A stretch of 64,000 nt of DNA, taken from Nymphaea colorata (lineage: Eukaryota > Streptophyta > Magnoliopsida > Nymphaeales > Nymphaeaceae). The stretch spans positions 5,159,682 through 5,223,681 of the forward strand of contig NC_045151.1 of assembly GCF_008831285.2 (NCBI RefSeq), written 5' to 3'. The position numbers and the translations under genes are program-made. The number at the start of each line of letters is the position of its first letter. The first letter of the stretch is position 1. Positions 50,471 through 60,484 of the stretch are shown here, one piece after another. A model generated the notes under the pieces. That model was given only the letters and a program-made list of their open reading frames with translations, made no database searches and was not told where the DNA came from.

Positions 50471-52587
50471 ATCAAAACGATCATATCAGTTCCAAATCAT
50501 TTCCAGTCCTACCATGGCAATGCAAACATCTTTGAAGTAATTGACATGATGCTTATGAACATGTATTGCGACTAGTAGGTCCAAAGAATGCATGCATATT
50601 ATGTAACATACATTGGTTGTCTTGCTATATAGAACTCTGGGGTACCCTTCTCTCTAAACTAAAGATAAACTTTTTACCCTTTCCGTATCATTGATCTTAA
50701 TGAGACCCACCTAACCAGATATATATATTGAAGTCACTGCACTAACTGAGTTGTGGAAGTTGAAACCTCAGTGCTGAAAACCAGACAGACCTGTGGTAAC
50801 ATTCAACAGATATGAATGTTTGTTCATATAATCAAAATAAATTTTGAAATAGGGCTGATTCTAGATAAACAACATAGGATATTTTCATAATAAATTTTTG
50901 AAAGGTTAGCAACATAATTTTGAAATCAGACCTTTCTCCTATAACCAATGACAGTGTAATAACTGGAACAATTCGTATTCCAGAAATAGAGTTCAATTCA
51001 ACCTTAAAAAAACAAAATTTTGACCTGCAAGTTATGTCTGCTATGGCAAAATCCATTCTTACTTGACGTTCACCAGCTAGGTCTGGCCATGAGGTTCCAC
51101 TGGCTAATGATGTGAATGCTATAATATAATAATCTATTCCTGATAAGAAAAACATCAAAAAAGGCATTCTTAAGGATATTATACTTTTCAAGAGCAGTTT
51201 CAAACTAAACATGCTTAATTTAAAAAGATCAATGGTTCACGGGGGAAACCCATAACACAGCCTATGAGATTGGTAAGCCTTGTGATGATATAGGCTATAC
51301 CGGTTATACAGGCAAGATAAATCCAACCAGGAGCAATCTAATGTGCAGGAATAATGGCAAACAGAAACCTCCATGGAGCCAAAATGAACTCCCAAAAAGT
51401 TCTTCCAAGTCGAAGAATGATGTGATCTTCCTTTCTAGACTTCATTTGATGAATTGTTGACAAGATTGACTCAAGAACCAGAAGAAACTAACATCAGTTT
51501 GATGTATTGAAGTTTTTTCATAAATCAACTTCTCAGATACATAAAATTCCATACTGAAAGAACATCTATACCTTTTTTCAACCAATCTTATTTGCATAAT
51601 CTTGAGTGGCCTGATCGACCTAGGATTTTTTTTTTGTGCCATGCGAAAACTTTCATCTATACCTTTATGCACAACCAATAACACAAAAGGTTAATTGAAT
51701 ACAGAAGTCCTATCAATATTTATCATGGAGATCACACAACAACATCTTCAGTTGCAAGATTAATCCCCAAACCACTTGATATAATAAAAACCAAAATGTC
51801 AAAGCAAAAAGGAAGATACTTAGAGACGGAGATATTAGTTCATTTCCTTGATGATATTTTTGTGATGTACGATATTTTATACATAATTATTACACACAAA
51901 TATATGCAGGTAGAGAGAGAACATGTCATCCAAATCACAAAACAAGAGGTCTCTCTTTTTCACACACACCAATTAACCATATAAAATATGTTTTGGATGG
52001 ATGAACAAAAGGATTTTTGAATCAATTCATTTACATAAATGTATACAGACAGAATTTTTTATGGAAAAGCCTCTCAAAATGATCAATGTTTCTTCATTGA
52101 TTTCATGTAATCTCAAAAGTTGGATTCATTATAAACCTTGAAGATAACACAAAGAATAAGAAAAACTGATGAAATTAACCATGATCTCTGATTTGAAGAT
52201 ACTGGTGATGGTGACTGTGATTTAGGTAACTACATACCGGTGGCATCAATGGTAGAAGTTGTAATCGTAAGGAGCAGATAGAAAGAGGAAGGCTCATGCG
52301 ATGGAAGGCGGTGCCCTAGTGGTGCCCTATTGATCAGACAAATCTCTACCAAACTTGATTAATCTTCACTCAGATGAAGGGGTGAGTTATGTAGATTGAA
52401 AACACTTTGGTTTTCAGCCTCTCTCGATCCACATACCAAATCTCCTACTACAAAGACTCTTCCCAAACATTTCCCTCATCATCTATGGGTAGTAGATCAA
52501 AAGGATACATGGGAAAATAGACAAATGTTGAAAACCAAAGTGTAATCCGCTACAACCCATGGCCTAAGCTGGTCTTTGCAGATAAAC

Positions 52588-52602
52588 TCTTTTGTTGTAG
52601 TG
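52588..52602. repeat. Candidate CACTA terminal sequence (right end)
   Basis: TCTTTTGTTGTAGTG reads CACTACAACAAAAGA on the minus strand, the standard CACTA-element start. It is in the correct orientation to be the 5' end of the element that carries the minus-strand TNP2 relic. The matching left end was not found in the window. Confidence 0.45.
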
Positions 52603-53016
52603 CTTCCATCCCCAGATCAGTTTTCTCTATTTCATTAGTTTTTTAGTCATACAACATCTATCCAACAACCTCTTTCCCCATTTTTTGATATTTTTTGTTG
52701 TAAGATCTTCCTAATGATTAATTGAGTTTTCTTTACTTCCATTCTAGAAAACTGGCTATTGTGGTGGTTTGCATGAGGAGAATTGCCTATAGGGTGCTTG
52801 CCTTGGAGTGCTTAGACAGGTAAAAAAAATCAGTATGCTGATTTTCTTGTTCAATACAACTTTTCAGTCAATTTGTTTATCCTATTTGGACTTAGGACGA
52901 GATGCCTCTACTTATTCGTCATATGCTTGTGAAAACATTCTGGTAGTTTATAGCATGCTCAACATATGGTAAGGTGTGATTTTCACATGCTAGACATTAT
53001 TAAACTTTTCTTTTCA

Positions 53017-53017
<1 letters not shown>

Positions 53018-53050
<33 letters not shown>
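53018..53050. repeat. (CT)n microsatellite
   Basis: About 16 CT units directly next to the left end of the copia element. Confidence 0.95.
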
Positions 53051-53054
<4 letters not shown>

Positions 53055-53057
53055 CTT

Positions 53058-53422
53058 TGTTAGAAATAAACAAAAGTGAAGCATGTACCTTATGTTGCAC
53101 ACAATGAACTTTGCAAAAAAACTTCTGAATTAGAGGAAGAGAGCACTCATAAAGCTCATGACTCTGACAATGCCACCTTGCATGCTTTACACTTGATACA
53201 AATGACATAAACCAAGGCATATCTATAGCCTATCTCAAGACAACTTATTACTCATAAACCTCCACACTAATGGCCATTACAACCATGAAAGACATTAAAA
53301 AATAAAAAACCTCCCCATAACTCTTGGCATTAAACTCTTAATTTATTATTCCATAACTCTGTGACATTAAAACAAAAAACTACAATATTTATTCTATGCA
53401 TTTACTAAAATTGTTTGAATCA
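53058..53422 (-). repeat. 3' LTR of the copia element, 365 bp
   Basis: Matches 57481-57655 plus 60277-60484 across its length. The sense-strand start TGATTCAAACAA overlaps the pol stop codon (TGA, complement of 53420-53422). Confidence 0.85.
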
Positions 53423-53990
53423 TATTTTAATAATCCCCTTTAATGCAAAACTCGATACTCCAAGAGATGACCTGAATTTTACAAACTTTGAATGGTCGAG
53501 TGCTTTCATAAATCTGTCTACAGCTTGATCATTTGTGGAACAATATTTCATTATTATCATTCCATCAACAACAACTTTACGGACAAAGTGATGACGTAAC
53601 TCAATGTCTTTAGTTATTCCGTAGAACACCGGAATTTTTGTCATGGCGATTGTTGCTTGATTACCACAAAAAGGTTCAATCGCCTCATCTTGCTTTTGGT
53701 GCAAGCCACCCAAGATTTTTTGTATCCAAATAGCTTCACATGCAGATGTGGTGGCTGCAACATGCTCTACTTCAGAAGATGATAGAGCTACAGTTGTTTG
53801 CTTTTTGGACATCCACGACACAACCCCCAATCAAAGAATAAAAGCATATCCACTTGTACCTTTTAAAAATCAACAAAACTAGCCTAGTCGCTGTCAGAAA
53901 AGCCAATTAACTTAAAATTAGAATTAGATTGATATCAACTCTCGTAGTTGGTTGTTGATTGAATGTCACAAAGAATTTGTTTTGCTGCAC
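53420..53990 (-). pseudogene. Copia RNase H and pol C-terminus
   Basis: A 136-codon open frame (53420-53830) with SWMSKKQTTVALSSSEVEHV, matching SKKQxxVALSSTEAEYVA, then ACEAIWIQKIL and IELRHHFVR, matching the HIxxRYHFIR motif. The last codons, LKGIIKI, are encoded by the polypurine tract AAAGGGGATTATTAAAATA, so the coding end and the plus-strand primer overlap. The upstream part is broken. Confidence 0.85.
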
Positions 53991-54029
53991 CAAAATGATG
54001 TATTGATGGACAATGCATAAACCCTGAAA

Positions 54030-54960
54030 TCATGCCGACTGGGCACACAATATCTAGGCATGTCTATGTGAGATATGTTAATTTCCCAACTAAACTCTTG
54101 TATTATTTCTCATCAGCTCTCGCGTTACCATCATTTATCGTTAACTTCGCATTAGTGTTCATGGAAGTAGAACATGATTTGCATGATAACATATTAGATT
54201 TCTTAAGTATGTTCAAAGCGTATTGCTCTTGAGAAATAAAAAATACTATCATCAGTCTGTTGAACTTGAAGTCAGAGAAAATAATGTAACAATCCCAGAT
54301 CTGACACATCAAATTCATACATCATGCCTATCTTAAATTTTTTAATGAGACTATTAGAGGGGCATGTATAAATGATGTCATCTACATAAACACATACTAT
54401 GAGAACATCATTGTCACGTATAAAGTGTGTTCACTTTCGCTTTAGTGAAAACTATTGTGCATTATGTGTCTAATCTCCCATACCAAGCGCATAGTATTTG
54501 CTTAAGACCATAAAGATCTTTTTTTTTAATTTGCATTCTTCTTGTCCATTAATAACAAATCCCTGTGGTTGGCAAACATAGACTTCTTCTTATAAGAAAC
54601 CATCTGAAAGTGTAGACTTTACCTCAAACTGAAAAACTGACCATTTCATATGAGCAGCTAATCCAAAATGTTTCTAATAGTTTCAAAACATGCAACACGA
54701 TAAAAGGTTTCTGAAAAATCTACTCCATATTCCTTGCTTTGTATTTTTGCACATTTTAATCAGCGTTGTATTTTATTTTGTAGATTCGTTTAATACCAAT
54801 GGCATTTTGGCCATCTGGTAGATCTACAAGTTCCCACGTGTTATTCCTTTCAATGTTTGTTATTTCTTCTTCCATGGATTTCTTCTATTCTTGTTTTTCA
54901 GAAGCATCTTCACATGTTAGTTTTGTTGCCATCAAAGCAAATACACAATTATAAAAATCA
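54030..54960 (-). pseudogene. Copia reverse transcriptase
   Basis: The active site is readable as YVDDIIYT near 54380, followed by SNSLIKKFKIGMMYEFDVSD and then LLHYF, with FFISQEQYALNILKKSNM at 54103-54318. Further upstream the fragments around 54480-54850 correspond to the N-terminal palm but contain stops. The catalytic YVDD is intact in sequence, but the frame is not continuous. Confidence 0.8.
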
Positions 54961-54989
54961 TCAACTCTCCTTACCTTTCTTTAAGGACT

Positions 54990-56100
54990 ATCACTGTCCA
55001 TAGTAGGTCCAATATCTTGGTTTTTTTGACCTCTTCATGAAAATGTTGTTGTTGGTGGAGGCTGGGATTTCATCTTTTTCAAATTCATTTGGTTTACTTG
55101 AGTCATTTTCAATAACCAAATGCTCATCTTTGTTAACCCACTTCCAAAAATTGCTTTCATCAAAAACAACATTTTACTGAATAATAAGTTTTTTTGTATC
55201 AAGATTATGCAACTGATACCTTTTATAACATCTAAATATCCAACAAATAAACATTTTTCACATTTCGTGTCCAACTTAGTACACTCACTTGAATCAATTA
55301 AAGTATATAAAATACATCCAAAAACTTGTAACTTACTTACATCAGGTTTGTGTTTCCACCAAGCCTCATAGGGTGTTCGATTGTGTGTTGCTTTAGTTGG
55401 TAAAATATTTAAAATATGTACCGCTGTAGTGACTGTTTCTACCCAAAAATCATTTATAAGTTGGTTTTCACTAAGCATGCTTCTAGCCATTTATAGCATA
55501 GTTTTGTTCTTTCTCTCAACAACACCATTTTGCTGAAGTGCCTTCTTTACTGTCAACTGCTTACGAATTCCATCTTTTTTGCAAAAATCATTAAAATCAT
55601 TACATAAAAACTCTCCTCCTCTATGTGTGTACAAACATTTTATGGCATGATTGTTGCTCTTTTCTACTAAAGCTTGAACTCTTGAAATTTTTCAAAAGGT
55701 TCTGACTTTTGGGTAAAAAAATATACCCAATTCATACGAGTAAAGTCATCAATAAACAACAGAAAAAATCTACTACTATCCAAGGAAGGAGTATTCATGG
55801 ACCCACTGATGTTTGTATGGACTAATTCAAGAGGCTTTTTCGGTGGTCCATGCCTTTTCAAGTGAGAAAGTCATACGATATTGTTTTCCATATAAATATC
55901 ATTCACAAATCTCATCACTACATGTGATATGAGGTAAACCTAATACCATGTTCTTATTATTTAATGATTTTTGGCCATTATAATGCAATATACCTTAAAT
56001 GCCAGAGCTAAGAGATTTTATTAACATTACTCATTACTAAAACTTCATCTATATATAAAAATTCAAGTGGAAACATCCTATTTGGAATCATTTTCATTGT
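54990..56100 (-). pseudogene. Copia integrase with mutated catalytic residues
   Basis: The frame 55667-55861 reads ELVHTNISGSMNTPSLDSSR, where the family has HTD at the first catalytic position; here it is Asn. Near 55610-55630 CLYTHRGGEF replaces the usual TDRGGEF, so the second Asp is His. The third residue, the Glu of QQNGVVERKN, remains near 55520. The C-terminal part (55035-55490) is open for 151 codons and includes NDFWVETVTTAVHILNILPT and KLQVFGC. A pre-integrase part with WHLR lies near 55970. Confidence 0.85.
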
Positions 56101-56149
56101 GATGAAAGACTTATTATATGCCTGCTTTCTCTTGATTTCATAGATTCTA

Positions 56150-56420
56150 CCATGAAAATTAAGTAAATAACCATTTTCAAGCAACTATCCAACACTCAAT
56201 AAGCTGTAAGTTAAACCATGTATATAATAAACACCATTGATTAACTTTTTACTACCTTATTTAATCTTAACTTCAATAGTTCCTTTGCCTTCACTCTGTA
56301 CTTATTTGTTATTACTGAGTCGTACACATACCTTCATAGGCTCGTCAATATGGTGGAAAAGATTCTTTTCATCTGTCATATGCTTACTGCAGCCACTATC
56401 TAAAAACCACACATGATCAA
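56150..56420 (-). pseudogene. Copia protease
   Basis: FLDSGCSKHMTDEKNLF near 56360-56412 carries the DSG active site in its copia form (WxLDSGASxHMT). GTIEVKIK and YYIHGLTYSLLSVG follow, matching the usual G...V.....V.YVPGL..NLLSV order, with stop codons in between. Confidence 0.75.
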
Positions 56421-56479
56421 CCTTAGCTTTCGAATGGGCAATGAAAAGTTACCTTGATTACTTTCTTCCTTTTCTTCAA

Positions 56480-57365
56480 CTACATTGGCTTGCTTTTTTG
56501 CCTTCTCGCAGACTTGGCCTCAACGTGCTCATTTTTTTTTCAAAAATAACATTGCTTGTCCCTCTAACTTGGTTTTTGATTACTATCATGGTCAGCATTC
56601 TGCCAATCTCCACCAAATCTCCCACGACCATGACCATGATAGCCACTTCTGCCCACATTCTCTACCTGCATATTTGCTATTTGACATACCTTCACCATCC
56701 TTTTGTTGTTAGAAATTTCTGTCTTAAACTAAAATGCATGCTCAATGTTTTTTCTATTGATCTAGTCAATCTTTCTTCATGTGGTAAAAGCGAACCCATC
56801 AATTCATTAATAGAATAAACACTCATACCCTTAAATTCTTCTACAGCAATTATGACATGATCAAATTTGGATGAAAAACTTCATAAATTTTTCTCTAATA
56901 ACTTTTTATCTTCCATTATTTCTCCAAAGATTTTCATTTGATTTATGGTAGTAGACATTCTAGAGAAGAAATTTTGGATGCATTCATTTTCTTTCATTTG
57001 CAAGATCTCAAATTCTCTATGTAGAGTTTGAAGTTTTACTTTCGTTACCTTGCTAACTCCATGATAAGCTTTCATCAAAATATTCCAAGCTTCAGTTGAC
57101 TTGATAGCTGCTACGATGCGAGGAAAATATTTTCAGTCACAGCTTGCTGCAAAACAAGAATAGCCTTTGCATCCTTCTTGTGTGTCTCCTTTGCTTCATT
57201 TGAAGACTCTACCACATCATTTGCAACTAGATCCCAAAGATCTTGTGATATAAAAAATGTCTTCATTTTAATGTTCCAAAATTCATAATTTTCTCCATTA
57301 AAAATAGGTAACAAAGTGTGTGAGAGATTGAGAGCAGTATTCAAATTCATACCATTCGACAACAT
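56480..57365 (-). pseudogene. Copia gag
   Basis: Starts with ATG at 57363-57365, about 100 bases after the primer site. The first 84 codons include LPIFNGENYEFWNIKMKTFF and DLWDLVAN, the gag start typical of Tork/Tnt1-like copia elements. FEILQMKENECIQNFFSRMS at 56881-57078 is the middle part. The zinc knuckle near 56530 is degenerate: QCYF is followed by a stop where the second Cys belongs, then KKNEHVEAK. Confidence 0.8.
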
Positions 57366-57465
57366 TTTTCAATCAGGCGTTTACGGACAACCTTGAAAAA
57401 TTGGCTTCAAAACAATCTTTGCAATTTACTAATCCGCTATGACGAATACACCCAGCTTGATCTGG

Positions 57466-57477
57466 GCTCTGATACCA
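57466..57477 (-). promoter_or_regulatory. tRNA-Met primer binding site of the copia element
   Basis: The minus strand reads TGGTATCAGAGC, the standard plant copia primer site complementary to initiator tRNA-Met, three bases from the end of the 5' LTR. Confidence 0.9.
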
Positions 57478-57480
57478 CAA

Positions 57481-57655
57481 TGTTAGAAATAAACAAAAAT
57501 GGAGCACATACCTTATGTCGCACACATTGAACTTTGCAAAACAACTTTTGAATTAGAGGAAGAGAGTACTCATACAACTCACAACTCCCACAAGGCCACC
57601 TTGCCACGCTTTACACTTGATACAAGTGACACAAACCAAGGCTCCTATTTATAAG
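57481..57655 (-). repeat. 5' LTR of the copia element, first part
   Basis: Matches 53058-53229 of the 3' LTR. It ends at the 8-bp target duplication TTTATAAG of the hAT insert; the rest of the LTR is 60285-60484. Confidence 0.85.
57648..57655 (-). repeat. hAT target duplication TTTATAAG, overlapping the copia TATA box
   Basis: Identical to 60277-60284. On the sense strand of the copia LTR the site is CTTATAAA followed by TAGGAGCC, so the duplicated bases are the likely TATA box of the LTR promoter. Confidence 0.85.
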
Positions 57656-57765
57656 TAGGGGTGGAGGGAGGGGGGTTCACATGGGCCATGGCCCTACCAA
57701 GCACATGGAAAAAAAAATATTTGAAAAATCAAATTTTTTTATTTTGGCCCGACCCTCCGCAATGT

Positions 57766-58065
57766 GTTGGCCCTACCCTATTTCACTGGCCCCGCCCTCT
57801 CGCTTGCTCGCAGCCTCACTCCCTCTCTCTCTGGCCCTACCCTATTTCGCCGGCCCCGCCCTCTCTCTTGCACCCTCCCTCTGCTCTCTCCCTAAGTCCC
57901 TCCCTCTCTGTCTCTGGCCCACAGTGCAGGCCATTGCTGGCCCCACCCTCTCTCTCGCACCCTCTCTCACGCTCGTTCCCTGCCTCTAGCCCACACCGCA
58001 GACTAGCACCGGCCCACCCTCTCTCGCACGCGTTCTCTCTCGCTCCCTCCCTGCCCTGGCCGTTT
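57766..58065. repeat. GC/CT-rich degenerate minisatellite, about four units of 65-85 bp
   Basis: Units begin with GGCCCTACCCTATTTC or GGCCCACA and continue GGCCCCGCCCTCTCTC. The 139-codon and 102-codon plus-strand frames here (57661-58080, 57681-57989) are Pro/Ser/Leu-rich products of the repeat. Confidence 0.75.
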
Positions 58066-59997
58066 ATTTTGGCATTTTGAGAGAGAAACGTTTCACCTTC
58101 CTATAAGCGTACATTGGCCTCATTATGAAAGGACTCGTTTGGTGGATTTTGTGATTTCCTCAAGCTTTCTTTTCCTTCTGCAGCGATGATCTGGTAAGCT
58201 TGATCCATTATTTCCTTTCATGCTTGTTTGCCGAGTTTTAGTTTGTTCTTTGGAAATTTTTTTTTCTCTAGCTGTTCATATATTGTTATCTTTTGATTGA
58301 CACAGTCTAAAATATTGGTCATTCGAACTGCAGCAACTGCTGATACTACTCTCTGGGCTACTGCCTAATCCAGAGCCTGAAACTTCAGTTCGTTCAATCT
58401 GGTACAGATTTCACTTTTAGTTCTTGTGAATATATCATTTTTTGGGGCTACATGCAATGTTTCACGTAGACTATGTAGGTTTTTTTTGGTCATTTTTAAT
58501 GCAATGTTTCACATAGAGAACCCATCCATGACCCTTCAGTTTCCTTATAATGGAATAATGATCTGGATGTCTTTAACAGGTCATGAGTCCAGACTTGCAT
58601 GAAACCAGAAAGATAGTAAAATCAGTTTTTCGATAAGAGAGATTGAGGCTTAAAACTGAACTAAAAGATGCATGAAGGGGAGACTCATTGGCTGATAAAA
58701 GTTAAATCTCTGAGGTTGTTTACTTTCAAAATATCTGCATCATTTGACCAGTAAATCCACAAGTCTATAATACTTTATTTTGCTAAAAAGGCACGTGAAG
58801 AATGTTCTCCCCACTGCTTATTATAATGGATCTCCCATAATTTTTATAATCCTTCATTTTGTTTCTCTAAACAGCCTTACTACTCTGTGTTTTCTTTACT
58901 GTATACTGTATGGCCTAAGTGCTGCTAGAAGGTTATTGGTTTCACGATGCTTATGCTTTCAATTGTTGTTATTTCTTCTTAAGCTAGTCTTTTTTTAGTG
59001 CATAAGTGACTTCTTATACTGTTATACATCCTTTGTCAGGCATATATCCAACCTGGTGGAACCGCTTCTTTTGAACATCAGAATATAAAAGGGCAGAACA
59101 GATCCATTCTTGGTTCTGTAACTTCCAGCAACCTTCTTAATCCTCAGTTACAATCCTTGTTGACTTGAAACCTAGAGCACTGAGCTTGAAAAATTGCAAC
59201 AAGAGTTCTGGCGAATTATCAAATTTTTCAATGACTGTTTAACTTGTTTGAATATGTAATCTCATACAGATGCATGTATGAAGGACATTGATGACGTCAA
59301 GTATTAAAACCTCCTGAAGGTTTTCCCATTTTGTTGTTTCATCCACTCGCACGTGCAGGTAGTGCATCCTGGAACTGTATGGGCAAACCATTCTTGTTAT
59401 ATGTTTCTAATAGTGTCCTAGACCTTCCTGTTTCAAGGAGAGAGACTTAAAGCTAATTACTCCATTTCTATGTTGTTTTGATGGCCCAGGTTGCACATCT
59501 AATCCCATTTAAAAGATAAAGCTAGAAGTTCTAGTGCTAGACTATTTTGCTGATGCCATTGTCAAGGTTGTTGCTTCTCTATATTGTGAGAACATAGTTA
59601 TTGATGATGGGAATTGCAATGTCACAAGAAAGTAAGAGTTTTGAACTGTGCATTTGAAAAGTCTCATTTACGCTTGTCTATTTAAAATCTACATGGTGAG
59701 ACATGAGTAATGAGTTTCCTGAGATATGATAAATGAATCAAATATGAATACATAATGCCAATGCTTCTCATTTTTAACCTTCCATAAGCATCACATTCAA
59801 TATAATGTCAAAGCTGTTGTTGACACACATGCGAAAGAATACAAAACTGCTTGTTTTAGGTAACATTTATTTTTTTGGTTTTGGAGTTTATAGATATATT
59901 TGTTTGCTATATTTTGAGTTATGATATTTGTATGTTCACCTTATGTTCACTGCTAATACTTACGTGGCTGTAATAGAAATAGAGCACCTTATCTATT

Positions 59998-60088
59998 TAG
60001 GACAGATCGCGCTTTGTGCTAATGACACAAGCAATTATTAAATGTACCGTAGGACAGGTCGCGCTTCAATGACGTGGGCAATTATATA
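59998..60088. repeat. ~52-bp imperfect tandem duplication
   Basis: TTAGGACAGATCGCGCTTTG...CAAGCAATTAT and TAGGACAGGTCGCGCTTC...GGGCAATTAT follow each other within the hAT element. Confidence 0.7.
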
Positions 60089-60142
60089 CGACATGTGTTC
60101 ACTTTTATTATACTGTGGTTTGTAAATATTATCTAAAGTGTG

Positions 60143-60146
<4 letters not shown>

Positions 60147-60212
<66 letters not shown>
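60147..60212. repeat. (CT)n(TA)n compound microsatellite
   Basis: About 15 CT units followed by about 17 TA units near the right end of the hAT element, similar in type to 48578-48690. Confidence 0.97.
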
Positions 60213-60219
<7 letters not shown>

Positions 60220-60276
60220 TTATAGTTGGTTGGATCATTTGGCCCACCCCTGAAAAAAATCTTGGCTCTGCCCCTG

Positions 60277-60484
60277 TTTATAAGCTACCTCAAGACAGTC
60301 AACTTATAACTCATAAACCAGCACACTAATGGTCATTACAACCATGATAATAAAAGACATTAAAAATAAAAAAACCTCTCCATAACTCTTGACATTAAAC
60401 CCTTAATTTACTATATCATAACTCTATAACATTAAAACAAAAAACTGTGATATTTATTCTACACATTTACTTAAATTGTTTCCA
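60277..60484 (-). repeat. 5' LTR of the copia element, second part
   Basis: Continues the LTR after the hAT insertion and matches 53230-53422. It starts with the second copy of the target duplication (60277-60284). Sense start is TGGAAACAATTTAAG, slightly different from the 3' LTR. Confidence 0.85.

Larger units (their letters stand above)
49060..52587. other. Mostly unassigned DNA between CACTA transposase and candidate CACTA end
   Basis: Apart from the hairpin and exon-like pieces no gene is recognised. Near the right end the phrase ACACTTTGGTTTTC (52398-52415) recurs in inverted form GAAAACCAAAGTGT (52527-52542), in the style of CACTA subterminal repeats. Confidence 0.4.
57656..60276. mobile_element. 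hAT-type element, 2.6 kb, inserted in the copia 5' LTR
   Basis: Ends read TAGGGGTGGAG (left) and CAGGGGCAGAG (right, inwards), variants of the CAGGGGCGGAGCC end known in plant hAT elements. A TTCA-x-GGGCCA phrase also pairs further in. Flanks are a perfect 8-bp duplication. No transposase was recognised: the interior is a CT-rich minisatellite, then AT-rich sequence. Fragments such as GCAG followed by a GGTAAGC-like word near 58180-58200 look exon-like but are not identified. Confidence 0.85.
53058..60484 (-). mobile_element. Ty1/copia retrotransposon with both LTRs, split by a hAT element
   Basis: On the minus strand: 5' LTR (60484 to 57481, interrupted), tRNA-Met primer site, gag, protease, integrase, RT, RNase H, polypurine tract, 3' LTR (53422 to 53058). 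Without the inserted element it is about 4.8 kb, the usual copia length. LTRs begin TGTTAGAAATAAACAAA on the plus strand. No matching target duplication was found (CTCTT on the left, TTATA on the right). All domains are recognisable, but frames are broken and integrase has lost two catalytic residues. Confidence 0.9.

Noticed and set aside
50832-51212. 126-codon minus-strand frame as a protease inhibitor gene
   Set aside because: Only a short SWPDLAG phrase matches; the reactive-site part of the family is missing and the rest is hydrophobic intron-like sequence.
57466-57480. tRNA-like sequence at the copia primer site
   Set aside because: Only the 12-base primer complement is present; there is no tRNA gene.
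57661-58080. 139-codon Pro/Ser/Leu-rich plus-strand frame
   Set aside because: It is a product of the CT-rich minisatellite in the hAT element; no domain and frame-independent composition.
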